A model generated the notes under the pieces. That model searched no databases. It saw nothing but the letters and a program-made list of their open reading frames with translations, and was not told the DNA's origin. A DNA stretch of 64,000 nucleotides from Acidicapsa ligni (GTDB lineage: Bacteria > Acidobacteriota > Terriglobia > Terriglobales > Acidobacteriaceae): NCBI RefSeq assembly GCF_025685655.1, contig NZ_JAGSYG010000001.1, forward strand, positions 1,240,001 to 1,304,000, written 5' to 3'. Both the position numbers and the translations under genes were made by a program. Positions 25,951 through 33,702 of this stretch are shown here, in pieces. Each line of letters begins with the position of its first letter. Position 1 is the first letter of the stretch.

Positions 25951-26370
25951 TTAAAACACATGCTGCTCAGGCGCGCAATTGGTGTTGGAGCGATCCACCA
26001 GGATCGTTTCAGCACCGCCGTCGGAGCTGAATGTGAGCGAGCACACGTGCCAGATTTTGTTCTGCTGCTGGCCCCACTCGATGAGCTTTCCCTGGCCGTG
26101 CGAACCAGCCAGCGGAATCTCCAGGTGGGCGTTGCCGTTGCCATCCATCGCAACAACACTGCCGCGAATGCGCCAGCCCGGCTGCATGGGAAGACCGATC
26201 TGCGCAGCCATCACAGGCGAGCTCTGCGCCGCGTAGATCGCCGGTTCTGCGGCTGAGCGGTTCAGGCTGCTGTGACGGAAGAACAGCAGGGCACAGAGCG
26301 CAAGCAGCGGGCAGGTAAAGACCAACGCAATGATCTGCGCGTTGCGTTGAGATTTTGAATTACCTGCCAC
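25951..26370 (-). CDS. Coa1-like membrane-anchored protein
   Basis: The 139-residue protein has one N-terminal membrane helix (IIALVFTCPLLALCALLFF). Its soluble part has the pattern PVMAAQIGLPMQPGWRIRGSV...GNAHLEIPLAGSHGQGKLIEWG...WHVCSLTF. This resembles the Coa1/Tim21-like family (cytochrome-oxidase assembly factor 1), where a conserved 'GxP...G...A.L.IPL.G..G.G' pattern is seen. The assignment is by pattern only, and no oxidase genes are nearby. It converges on the aldo/keto reductase. Confidence 0.6.
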   Translation of the reverse strand: MAGNSKSQRNAQIIALVFTCPLLALCALLFFRHSSLNRSAAEPAIYAAQSSPVMAAQIGLPMQPGWRIRGSVVAMDGNGNAHLEIPLAGSHGQGKLIEWGQQQNKIWHVCSLTFSSDGGAETILVDRSNTNCAPEQHVF

Positions 26371-26391
26371 GTAAGCTTCCCCGAGCGTTAT

Positions 26392-27618
26392 TTAGATGCG
26401 GACCAACTCCTGCTGACGTGGGCCGGTGACCCAGGCTTTCCCCGGCGAGGTGAGCATGTTGACTTCGCTGCGGACGCCGAACTGCGGATGGAGTCCGAAT
26501 TGGAAATCAGGCGGCAGATAAATTCCTGGTTCCACAGAGAAGCAGGTGTTGGGCAGGATCAGGCGCTCGTCGTGAGTTTCAAAATTGTCGAGATGCGCGC
26601 CGGAGCCGTGAAGTTCGATCGCGATATTGTGGCCGGTGCGATGGGTGAAATACTCGCCGAAGCCAGCCCTGTGGATCACTTCGCGAGCCGCGTCATCGGG
26701 CTCGTAGCCGTGGAGCGGGCGGTTGGTACTGAACGCTTGTTCGACAACGGAGATAGCTGCGTCGCGCGCATCGCGGACAGCAGTGAAGACCTGCTGCTCC
26801 AGCGCAGTAGGCTCGCGGCCTATGACGCCGGTCCAGGTGATGTCGTAGTGAATGCTGTTGGGCACATCCTTACGACCCCAGATGTCGATGAGCAGAAAAT
26901 CCCCGTTTCGAATTGGTTTCGAATTGGCGGCGGTGGGCTCGTAGTGCGAGTCGGCGCTGTTGGGGCCTACGCTGACGTTGGGACCGTTCTCCCAGGTGAG
27001 TCCCTCGCGACGCATGGCCTCTGAAAACCACTGCACCATATCGAACTCGGTGATGCGACCCGGGTTGCCGGAAGCCGGATGAAGCACGCGGCCAATCTCG
27101 CGAAAAGCCTGCGCAAGAATAGCGTCAATAGCGCGTTCCGCAGCGGAGTGGCTGGCGATCTGGTCGGCAGTCAGGACCGCCTCAAAGTGGCTGACCAGGT
27201 CGGCAGAGCTGACAATCTCCTTGCCGAGGCTGCGCAGAAATTCAACAGTACCAGCATCGACCATCGACACATACATGATGGCGTTGCGCGGCGAGTATTG
27301 CATGGCCAGACGTCGCGTATCCGCGAGCATCGTATCAAGGCCCTTGGCAAGCTCCTGCCAGCTTGAGTATTGCCCTTTCGTTCCGGGGAGCGTATCCAGA
27401 CGCCCCGCTTCAATGCGATGGACCAGTTTGCGCGGCTCGCCATTCGCAGGGATGAGGTAGTACCAGCGACGAGTGACGTGCGCGTGCGGGTCAAGCCCGA
27501 GAATGCGTGAGGCAATAGGATCCCGATGATGGTGGTCATAGAAGAGCCAGCCGTCGAGGGAGGCTTCGCGAAGGGCTGTCTGAATCGCTTCAAGCTGCAT
27601 GGGAAAAGAATACGGCAT
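26392..27618 (-). CDS. M24 family metallopeptidase (Xaa-Pro aminopeptidase-like)
   Basis: The 408-residue protein has a creatinase-like N-terminal domain and an M24 'pita-bread' catalytic domain. All five metal ligands are present: D245 and D259 (FLLIDIWGRK...HYDITW), H330 (HRTGHNIAIELHG), E363 (FSVEPGIYLP) and E385 (GVRSEVNML). Such enzymes remove N-terminal residues before proline or act as creatinase-like hydrolases. The start at 27618 is preceded by GAGGGTGGG at proper spacing, so the internal M at residue 7 is rejected. Its promoter and ribosome site lie inside an XRE-antitoxin remnant. Confidence 0.9.
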   Translation of the reverse strand: MPYSFPMQLEAIQTALREASLDGWLFYDHHHRDPIASRILGLDPHAHVTRRWYYLIPANGEPRKLVHRIEAGRLDTLPGTKGQYSSWQELAKGLDTMLADTRRLAMQYSPRNAIMYVSMVDAGTVEFLRSLGKEIVSSADLVSHFEAVLTADQIASHSAAERAIDAILAQAFREIGRVLHPASGNPGRITEFDMVQWFSEAMRREGLTWENGPNVSVGPNSADSHYEPTAANSKPIRNGDFLLIDIWGRKDVPNSIHYDITWTGVIGREPTALEQQVFTAVRDARDAAISVVEQAFSTNRPLHGYEPDDAAREVIHRAGFGEYFTHRTGHNIAIELHGSGAHLDNFETHDERLILPNTCFSVEPGIYLPPDFQFGLHPQFGVRSEVNMLTSPGKAWVTGPRQQELVRI

Positions 27619-27620
27619 TT

Positions 27621-27749
27621 GCCCACCCTCAGAAAGATGCGCTCCTGCACTACAAACTGGAAGGCTTTTCTGTAGAGCGGCTCATGCGATTTTTGCTGGC
27701 ACTCGGGCAGGATGTGGAGAAAGTGGTGAACGCCAAGCCGCGATCGTGA
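27621..27749 (+). pseudogene. C-terminal remnant of an XRE/HigA-type HTH antitoxin-like gene
   Basis: Reading the plus strand from 27621 to the TGA at 27747-27749 gives a 42-codon open end containing HYKLEGFSVERLMRFLLALG followed by QDVEKVVNAKPRS. This matches the C-terminal third of XRE-family regulators of the HigA/COG5606 type (typically 'VSALLNGKLxGFSVERLxRFLxALGxDVEIVV'). The first two thirds, including the start and most of the HTH, are missing. At that point the divergent M24 peptidase gene begins, so the copy cannot be expressed as a whole protein. No toxin gene adjoins. Confidence 0.7.
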
Positions 27750-27850
27750 TCCGCTCGAATTGCGGATAAGGCAGCCTGACTGGTTGGTGCACCTTGCATC
27801 CGCAGTAAAGAATACGGCGGACGCAAGGCAGATTTGCAGCGGTGTTGATT

Positions 27851-28870
27851 TTAAAAAGTTACAGAAGCAGCGCGTGGTGAAATGCCGCTAAGCTCTGCGG
27901 CCCGGGCTTCAGCGTAGGCTGCGGCCCCCAGCAGGGCAGCGCGGCTCTCAAGAATTACGCGAACCGGCATGTTGATAAGCAACTGGCTCAAGCGTCCCTT
28001 ATCGGTAAAGGAGCGCATGAATGTACCGTCCTTCAGCTTTTCAAGGATTCGTGGAGCGATGCCGCCGCCGATGTACAGTCCGCTGATTGAGAGCACCTTG
28101 AGCGCCAGGTTGCCTGCTTCAGCACCATAGGCCGAGACGAACATATCCACCGTTTTCTCGCAGATTTCACTCTTCGAGGCAAGGCCCAGCTCGGTGATGA
28201 CGGCATTGGGATCTTCGCTGGCCATGCGGTCACGCAGCCATGCTGGCTCTTCCATGCCGCGCACGTCGCGCAAAAAGTCGTAGATGTTGGTGAAGCCCAT
28301 GCCGCTGACGACACGCTCAAAGCTGATACGGCCGTTGTACTTCTGCTTGAGAAAGCGCAGCAGGTCGATCTCATCTTCATTGCGCGGTGCGTAGTCGGAG
28401 TGGCCACCTTCGGACGGCATAGGGATGTGCTGCTTGCCGTTCCAGATCAGGATGCCTTCTCCAAGGCCGGTACCGGCTGCGATGAGCGCTCGGTTGCCGA
28501 TCTGCCCTGGGTCGCCTTCGGAAAGGGTATAAATCTGGTCGGCCTTAAGCTCCGCTACTCCGTAGCCGTTGGCTTCGAGATCGTTGATCAAAAAGACGTG
28601 GTCGATCTTCAGGTTGCGCGAGAGCTCGCGGCTGTCGAGTGTCCAGGGAAGATTCGTGAGGCGCAGACGGCCATCGCGAACCGGGCCGGGTACGCCAAAG
28701 CAGGCAGAGCTGACGGTGTCGGCAGCAAGAAACTCGCGAACGATTTCTTCCAGGCCCGAATAGTCCTTGGCGGCGTAACGTTCATCGCGGCTGTATTTGA
28801 GGTTGCCATTGGTAAAGTCATACAGCGCCAAATGAACTTTGGTGCCGCCTACGTCGCCTGCAAGAATCAT
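27851..28870 (-). CDS. glk: Glucokinase
   Basis: The 339-residue enzyme phosphorylates glucose with ATP to glucose 6-phosphate. It has the phosphate-binding loop ILAGDVGGTKVHLALYD at the N-terminus, a catalytic aspartate in LINDLEANGYG, the adenosine motif ALIAAGTGLGEGIL and the substrate-binding MPSEGGHSDYAPR. This is the Glk (COG0837) type, not the ROK type, and length fits. Its start overlaps the pgl stop (ATGA), so both are cotranslated. It closes the glucose-to-pentose-phosphate cluster. Confidence 0.95.
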   Translation of the reverse strand: MILAGDVGGTKVHLALYDFTNGNLKYSRDERYAAKDYSGLEEIVREFLAADTVSSACFGVPGPVRDGRLRLTNLPWTLDSRELSRNLKIDHVFLINDLEANGYGVAELKADQIYTLSEGDPGQIGNRALIAAGTGLGEGILIWNGKQHIPMPSEGGHSDYAPRNEDEIDLLRFLKQKYNGRISFERVVSGMGFTNIYDFLRDVRGMEEPAWLRDRMASEDPNAVITELGLASKSEICEKTVDMFVSAYGAEAGNLALKVLSISGLYIGGGIAPRILEKLKDGTFMRSFTDKGRLSQLLINMPVRVILESRAALLGAAAYAEARAAELSGISPRAASVTF

Positions 28871-29664
28871 CGAGTTCTCTCCAAATGGCCTTTGCCGTCT
28901 GCGCCGGTAGGTGGTAGTTGGGCTGCGGCAGCCTGATCCAAAATCAAAGTGAGTATACCGCTTGCTGGCCAGATGAGTTGAGATGGCAGAGTTTCTACAT
29001 CCGTGGGTCCAGTGAGAACCTTATTGAGCACAGCGGCCTTGTCTGTCCCGGCGATGAGAAAGAAGACCTCGCGGGCGTGATTGATTACCGGCCAGGTAAG
29101 CGTGATGCGCCAGGTATCTTTTTGCGGAACATGATTGGCTGCAACCAACCGGCCCATTTCATGAATGGCTTCGGTGTGAGGAAAAAGGGATGCGGTATGA
29201 CCGTCATCGCCCATGCCCAGCACAACTACATCAAAGCGCGGAGCCTCTGCGCCCTCAAGGCGGAAGCTGCGGCGCAGATCGAACTCGTACTCGGCGGCGG
29301 CAATTTCAGGCTCAAGTTCGCCTTGCATGCGATGTATCTGCTCCGGGCGCATAGGGACATGATCGAGCAGGGCTTCGCGGGTCATGCGAAAGTTGCTGTC
29401 CGGATCGTTCGGCGGCACTGTGCGTTCGTCGACCCAGAAGAGCTCAAGCTGGCGCCACGGAATGCGCTGAAAAAAAGGCTGTGAAGGATCGGAGAGCAGT
29501 TTGAATGTAGCTTTTGGAGTGGAGCCGCCAGAGACAGCAATGCGTGCACGGCCTCGGGCAACAACCGCTTCCTCGATCAGCTCGACAAGGTGGAGCGTGG
29601 CACGATGGGCCAGCGCTGCCGGATCTGGCTCGACAACATACGTAATATGCAGCGTAGATGGCAT
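28867..29664 (-). CDS. pgl: 6-phosphogluconolactonase
   Basis: The 265-residue enzyme hydrolyses 6-phosphogluconolactone from glucose-6-phosphate dehydrogenase. Family signatures are IAVSGGSTPKATFKLL, LFWVDERTVPPNDPDSNFRMTREALLDHV and VVLGMGDDGHTASLFPHT. The start ATG at 29664 has GGAG upstream; the frame is open to 29745 but the extension is poor. Its stop overlaps the glucokinase start, and zwf lies 110 bp upstream. Confidence 0.95.
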   Translation of the reverse strand: MPSTLHITYVVEPDPAALAHRATLHLVELIEEAVVARGRARIAVSGGSTPKATFKLLSDPSQPFFQRIPWRQLELFWVDERTVPPNDPDSNFRMTREALLDHVPMRPEQIHRMQGELEPEIAAAEYEFDLRRSFRLEGAEAPRFDVVVLGMGDDGHTASLFPHTEAIHEMGRLVAANHVPQKDTWRITLTWPVINHAREVFFLIAGTDKAAVLNKVLTGPTDVETLPSQLIWPASGILTLILDQAAAAQLPPTGADGKGHLERTR

Positions 29665-29721
29665 GAAATGCTCCAAAGAAAGGGAAATAGGAAGCAGGGA
29701 CAAGAGGGCTAGAAGAGAGAA

Positions 29722-29758
29722 CCAGGGAATAGATATGACTTCCAAATCTATTCCCTGG
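29722..29758. repeat. Perfect 13-bp inverted repeat between zwf and pgl
   Basis: CCAGGGAATAGAT (29722-29734) and its exact reverse complement (29746-29758) face each other across an 11-nt loop. In the zwf-pgl transcript this would fold into a strong hairpin in the 110-nt spacer. There is no T-tract after it on the minus strand, so it is more likely a processing, stability or REP-like element than a terminator. CAGGGAATA recurs at two other intergenic places in the window. Confidence 0.6.
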
Positions 29759-29774
29759 CTCTGGCTACCTGTTT

Positions 29775-31322
29775 TTACAGCTTGCGCCAGGAGTGGTTAT
29801 CGCGTTTGAGAAGTTCGTCAGAGCAGTCTGGGCCCCAGGAACCGGCTTCGTAGTTGGGGAAGGTTTCAGGCTTCTTTGCTGCCCAGGCTTCGAGAATGGG
29901 TGTGTAAAGCGCCCAAGTCGTCTCCACTCCGTCACGATGGGCAAACAGTGTCTGATCCCCAAGCATGGCGTCGAGCAGCAGGCGCTCGTAGCCGTTCGCT
30001 GAGGACTTGCCAAAGGCTGAAGCGTAGTCAAAATCCATGGTCACCGGGCACACGGATACATTCTGCGTGCTGGGTACCTTGGCTCCGAAGCGCAACGAGA
30101 TACCTTCGTCAGGCTGAATGCGCATGGTGATGACGTTAGGCTGAATCGGGCCGCATGGGCCGCCTGTCGGTGTGCGGTTAAAGAGCAACTGCGGCGGCTG
30201 CTTGAACTGGATGCTGATCTCGGTAGCGCGCTTCTTCATGCGCTTGCCTGCGCGCAGGTAGAACGGCACACCCGCCCAGCGCCAGTTGTCGATCTCAAGC
30301 CGGACGGCTGCAAATGTTTCCGTGCCCGAGTTGGGATCGACGCGTTCTTCCTCGCGATAGCCGATCACCTTGTTGCCATCAATCGTGCCGGGGCCATACT
30401 GGCCGCGAACGACATTCTTGATGGGGAGCGCGGGAATAGCCTGCCAGACCTTCAACTTCTCCTGGCGAACGCTCCCGGCAGCAAAGGACGAAGGTGGCTC
30501 CATGGCGACAAAGGAGAGCAGCTCCATCACGTGATTCTGCACTACATCCCGCAGTGCTCCGGCCTTTTCATAGAACGGCCCACGGCCTTCCACGCCCAGC
30601 GTTTCGGCAGCGGTAATCTGCACGTTTTCAATGAAGTTGCGATTCCAGACTGGTTCGAAGATGCCATTCGCAAAGCGGAAGACAAGGATGTTCTGAACAG
30701 TCTCTTTGCCCAGGTAGTGGTCGATGCGGAAGACCTGGCGTTCGGAGAAGACTGCGTTGACCTGGCGGTTCAGTTCCTTGGCGGAATCGAGATCGTGGCC
30801 AAAGGGCTTTTCGATGACCGCGCCGACGGTTCCGTTCTCCGGCTTGCTCAGACCGTGCGAACCGAGGTTCTCGACGATCGCGGTGAAGTATTCAGGCGCA
30901 GTGGCGAGGTAGAAAAGACGATTGCCACCGATGCCCAGTTCTTTGGCAATATTGTCCAACTCGGTCTTGAGTCCATCGTAGCCCTTCGCATCGTCAAAGT
31001 TCATTGCGAAGTAGCGGACCTTCTTCACGAAGGATTCCAGATGGACGTCGCCCTCTGTGGCGCCGCCAAACTCCAGGATGCCTGCGCGCATGTCAGCGGC
31101 AAACTCGTCGCCCAGCGGACGACGGGCAACGCCGACGATGGCGAATTCCTTAGGCAGCAGGCCGTTTTGTTCGAGATGAAAGAGTGCAGGAAGAAGCTTC
31201 CGCTTGGTAAGGTCGCCAGAGGCGCCGAAGATAACAATAATGGTTGGTTCAGGAATACGTTCTGTGCCCGCAGGGACCTTGGATAGGTCTTCAGGGCTGA
31301 TTTTCATCTGTGCTGTGGCCAT
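29775..31322 (-). CDS. zwf: Glucose-6-phosphate 1-dehydrogenase
   Basis: The 515-residue enzyme oxidises glucose 6-phosphate to 6-phosphogluconolactone. It has the dinucleotide motif [18 protein letters not shown] (31-48), [15 protein letters not shown] (from 171) and the active-site [14 protein letters not shown] (199-212), with the catalytic histidine and the substrate lysine. The arginine in GDLTKRK is associated with NADP binding in the family. Length is typical. It lies after gnd and before pgl, separated from both by spacers with inverted repeats. Confidence 0.96.
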   Translation of the reverse strand: MATAQMKISPEDLSKVPAGTERIPEPTIIVIFGASGDLTKRKLLPALFHLEQNGLLPKEFAIVGVARRPLGDEFAADMRAGILEFGGATEGDVHLESFVKKVRYFAMNFDDAKGYDGLKTELDNIAKELGIGGNRLFYLATAPEYFTAIVENLGSHGLSKPENGTVGAVIEKPFGHDLDSAKELNRQVNAVFSERQVFRIDHYLGKETVQNILVFRFANGIFEPVWNRNFIENVQITAAETLGVEGRGPFYEKAGALRDVVQNHVMELLSFVAMEPPSSFAAGSVRQEKLKVWQAIPALPIKNVVRGQYGPGTIDGNKVIGYREEERVDPNSGTETFAAVRLEIDNWRWAGVPFYLRAGKRMKKRATEISIQFKQPPQLLFNRTPTGGPCGPIQPNVITMRIQPDEGISLRFGAKVPSTQNVSVCPVTMDFDYASAFGKSSANGYERLLLDAMLGDQTLFAHRDGVETTWALYTPILEAWAAKKPETFPNYEAGSWGPDCSDELLKRDNHSWRKL

Positions 31323-31349
31323 ATTTCTTTGCCTCGTAGTGCAGCTTTT

Positions 31350-31483
31350 GGCTGCTAGCTTCTAGCCTCCAGCTCGATGCCGGAGGCTTCAATCGATTGT
31401 GGATTCTCACCCAGGCCGCAAAGATGAAAATGGCCTGGATGAGGTACCCGGTTCTTACAGCTGGTAGCTAAAGGCTAGAAGCC
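31350..31483. repeat. Inverted pair of 25-nt imperfect repeats in the gnd-zwf spacer
   Basis: The segment 31350-31374, read as its reverse complement, matches 31459-31483 at 20 of 25 positions. Both contain AGCTGG and GGCTAG cores with overlapping GCTAGAAGC words. They face each other over 84 bp and fill most of the 166-bp spacer. They resemble a small REP/MITE-like unit and could form a long hairpin in the transcript. Confidence 0.5.
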
Positions 31484-31488
31484 GTCTT

Positions 31489-32394
31489 TCAGTCTTTCTT
31501 TACAGCATGTCCACCGAAGGCATTTCGCTGGATGGCGATCATGCGGTCAGTGAAGTTGTTTTCCTCGCGGGAGCGAATGCGCCGGATGAGCGACTCGGTA
31601 ATGACCGGTGCGGAAACATTCAGATCGATTGCCTCGAAGACCGTCCAGCGACCCTCGCCGGAGTCGGCAACGTAAGCTTCCAGTCCATCGAGCGTCGGAT
31701 TCTTGGACAACGCCTCGGCCGTCAGGTCGAGCAGCCATGAGCGCACAACCGAACCGTGGCGCCAGATCTCGGCGATCTGAGGCAGGTTCAGGTCAAGCGA
31801 TTCCTTCTTCTCCAGGATGGTGAAGCCCTCAGCGTAGGCCTGCATCAAGCCATATTCAATGCCGTTGTGAACCATCTTGGTGAAATGCCCAGCGCCAGCC
31901 GGACCAACGTGGCCCCAGCCCTTGTCCTTGCCGGGAGCAAGCGTCTCGAAGATGGGGCGCAGGTGCTCGACTGGATCTTTATCGCCGCCAATCATCATGC
32001 TGTAGCCCTCTTTGAGGCCCCAGACGCCGCCGGAAGTGCCCACATCGACGAAGTTGAAACCCTTGGCCTTGGCCTCGGTGTGACGACGGATAGAGTCCTT
32101 GTAATTCGAGTTGCCGCCATCGATCAGGATGTCGCCGGGAGCGAGATATGGCTCCAGCTTGGCAATGGTCTGGTCAACGGGGTCGCCGGCAGGAACCATG
32201 ATCCAGATGGCGCGGGGAGCTTCGAGCTTCTGCACCAGTTCTTCAAGCGTTGTTGCACCGACATTACCGGTTGCAGCAAGCTTCGCTACGGCCTCAGCGC
32301 TAAAATCGAAACCGACTACCTGATGGCCACCGAGCCGAATCCGCTCTGCCATGTTGCCGCCCATTTTACCGAGGCCAATTAATCCAAGTTGCAT
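31489..32394 (-). CDS. gnd: 6-phosphogluconate dehydrogenase, short NAD-preferring type
   Basis: The 301-residue enzyme oxidatively decarboxylates 6-phosphogluconate to ribulose 5-phosphate. It has the dinucleotide motif LIGLGKMGGNMAERI (5-19), the conserved DVGTSGGVWGLKEGYSMMIGG, and the catalytic lysine-histidine segment GAGHFTKMVHNGIEYG. It is the short type (about 300 residues) rather than the 470-residue NADP enzyme. An aspartate (D30 in VVGFD) sits where NADP enzymes carry Asn-Arg, which predicts NAD preference. The ATG at 32394 has GGAGG at 7 nt; an earlier frame start is rejected. Confidence 0.92.
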   Translation of the reverse strand: MQLGLIGLGKMGGNMAERIRLGGHQVVGFDFSAEAVAKLAATGNVGATTLEELVQKLEAPRAIWIMVPAGDPVDQTIAKLEPYLAPGDILIDGGNSNYKDSIRRHTEAKAKGFNFVDVGTSGGVWGLKEGYSMMIGGDKDPVEHLRPIFETLAPGKDKGWGHVGPAGAGHFTKMVHNGIEYGLMQAYAEGFTILEKKESLDLNLPQIAEIWRHGSVVRSWLLDLTAEALSKNPTLDGLEAYVADSGEGRWTVFEAIDLNVSAPVITESLIRRIRSREENNFTDRMIAIQRNAFGGHAVKKD

Positions 32395-32429
32395 TCGTCT
32401 TTCCTCCATTGTTTATCAAAGCTTTTTGG

Positions 32430-33065
32430 TTAGAGAATCTCTAACTTCCTAAGATCATGGCGAAGCTGTTCTTCACCGATAAATTGAATTGCAGTCATAC
32501 CCGAAGCCGCTGCCGCTTCGGTATTAGTGGCGCGATCGTCGATGAATAGGATGCGTTTTGCAGGGCGTCCCACGATATCGATCGCGCGGCGATAGATCGC
32601 CGGGTCCGGTTTGCGCATACCGAGGTAGCACGAGCTAAGCTGCACTTTGAGATACGGCAGCAACTCGAACTTCTCCATGCGGTACTCATGCAGCAGCCGC
32701 GACTCATTGTTAAGCAAACCAACCATCCATTTACCAGATGCAGCAATTTCGCGAAGGACTCCGACAGCATTGTCCGGAAGAAGCTTGGATTCGAGCTTCA
32801 TCTCCGCAATAAATGCATCTCGCGTGAAACTGCGCGGCTCGTAAAAGATGGTTGCATCAAGGTAGGCTTCATCGGAGAGCGTGTCGTTTTCCCAGGCGTC
32901 GTTAGCGTTGGCATGACGCGCTTCAAAGGCCGCGCGATCCAACTGGAAATGGTCGAGCACGGTAGCGCGCTCAACATGATCCCATCCATTGGTAAGGAAA
33001 ACCCCGCCCACGTCAAAGAGAACTACGTCGAATTGATTGGCGTGGGTGCTCGCAGAAATACTCAT
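32430..33065 (-). CDS. HAD-superfamily hydrolase (HAD-IA type)
   Basis: The protein of about 211 residues has the HAD motifs: nucleophile FDVGGVFLTNGW (first conserved Asp), motif II NNESR, a lysine near MRKPDPAIYRRA, and motif III ILFIDDRATNTEAAAASGM. It resembles the YihX/epoxide-hydrolase-like HAD group, which includes sugar-phosphate phosphatases. Its position between gnd and rpiB suggests a role in sugar-phosphate balance, but this is inference. ATG 33065 is chosen; TTG 33071, closer to GAGG, is an alternative. Confidence 0.85.
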   Translation of the reverse strand: MSISASTHANQFDVVLFDVGGVFLTNGWDHVERATVLDHFQLDRAAFEARHANANDAWENDTLSDEAYLDATIFYEPRSFTRDAFIAEMKLESKLLPDNAVGVLREIAASGKWMVGLLNNESRLLHEYRMEKFELLPYLKVQLSSCYLGMRKPDPAIYRRAIDIVGRPAKRILFIDDRATNTEAAAASGMTAIQFIGEEQLRHDLRKLEIL

Positions 33066-33205
33066 CAGCAACGTACCTCAAAAATTTAGATGACCGCTGC
33101 ACAAGAATAAGTGGCAAAAGAAACAGAATCGGTAGTGTCACCCAAAATTCATCTGAACTTATCCAGCTTGTTCCAACTCAGCACACCGGACTCACGATGC
33201 TTAAC

Positions 33206-33673
33206 TTAAGTTGTTAACGCCCGCGAATATTTGGCTTCGATGGCCAAAAGTTTTTTGTAACGACGTACGAAACGCGGCTCCGTCGAGACAAAATTAGCGG
33301 CGAGAAATGTGTCGGCGACGTCATAAGCCGTCTCTGTGCCGATAATACGCGCACCCATCACCAGCACGTTCATTTCGTCGTGTTCGACGCCCTGGTGTGC
33401 GGAGTAGTGGTCATGGCACATTCCAGCGCGAATACCTGGAATTTTGTTCGCAGCGATGCATACACCGACGCCCGATCCGCAGATGAGAATGCCTCTGCTG
33501 GCGACTCCGGCACGAATGGCGTCGCCAACAGCTTCGGCTGCATCGGGATAGTCAGATGGCGCGGCGGAATATACGCCGACGTCCAGCACTTCATGGCCCT
33601 TCAAGGAAAGATAAGCGCGGACCTCCTCCTTGAGGGGGAAGCCCGCGTGATCGGAACCAATTACCAGTTTCAT
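33206..33673 (-). CDS. rpiB: Ribose-5-phosphate isomerase B
   Basis: The 155-residue enzyme interconverts ribose 5-phosphate and ribulose 5-phosphate. It shows the RpiB/LacAB signature: SDHAGFPLKEEVRAYL (D8, H9), the catalytic cysteine in GILICGSGVGVCIAANKIPGI (C65) and the later HDEMNVLVMGARIIG. The neighbouring gnd product is its substrate. The gene is probably cotranscribed with tkt upstream (29 bp). Confidence 0.94.
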   Translation of the reverse strand: MKLVIGSDHAGFPLKEEVRAYLSLKGHEVLDVGVYSAAPSDYPDAAEAVGDAIRAGVASRGILICGSGVGVCIAANKIPGIRAGMCHDHYSAHQGVEHDEMNVLVMGARIIGTETAYDVADTFLAANFVSTEPRFVRRYKKLLAIEAKYSRALTT

Positions 33674-33702
33674 GACTGCATTTCCTCTCAGGTCAGTCCG
33701 TT

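Noticed and set aside
30531..31286. A 251-codon open frame antisense to zwf
   Set aside because: zwf is unambiguous, and the frame mirrors its codon bias.
32429..32445. GTTAGAG-AAT-CTCTAAC hairpin at the end of the HAD gene
   Set aside because: No T-tract follows on the minus strand, so it is not supported as a terminator.
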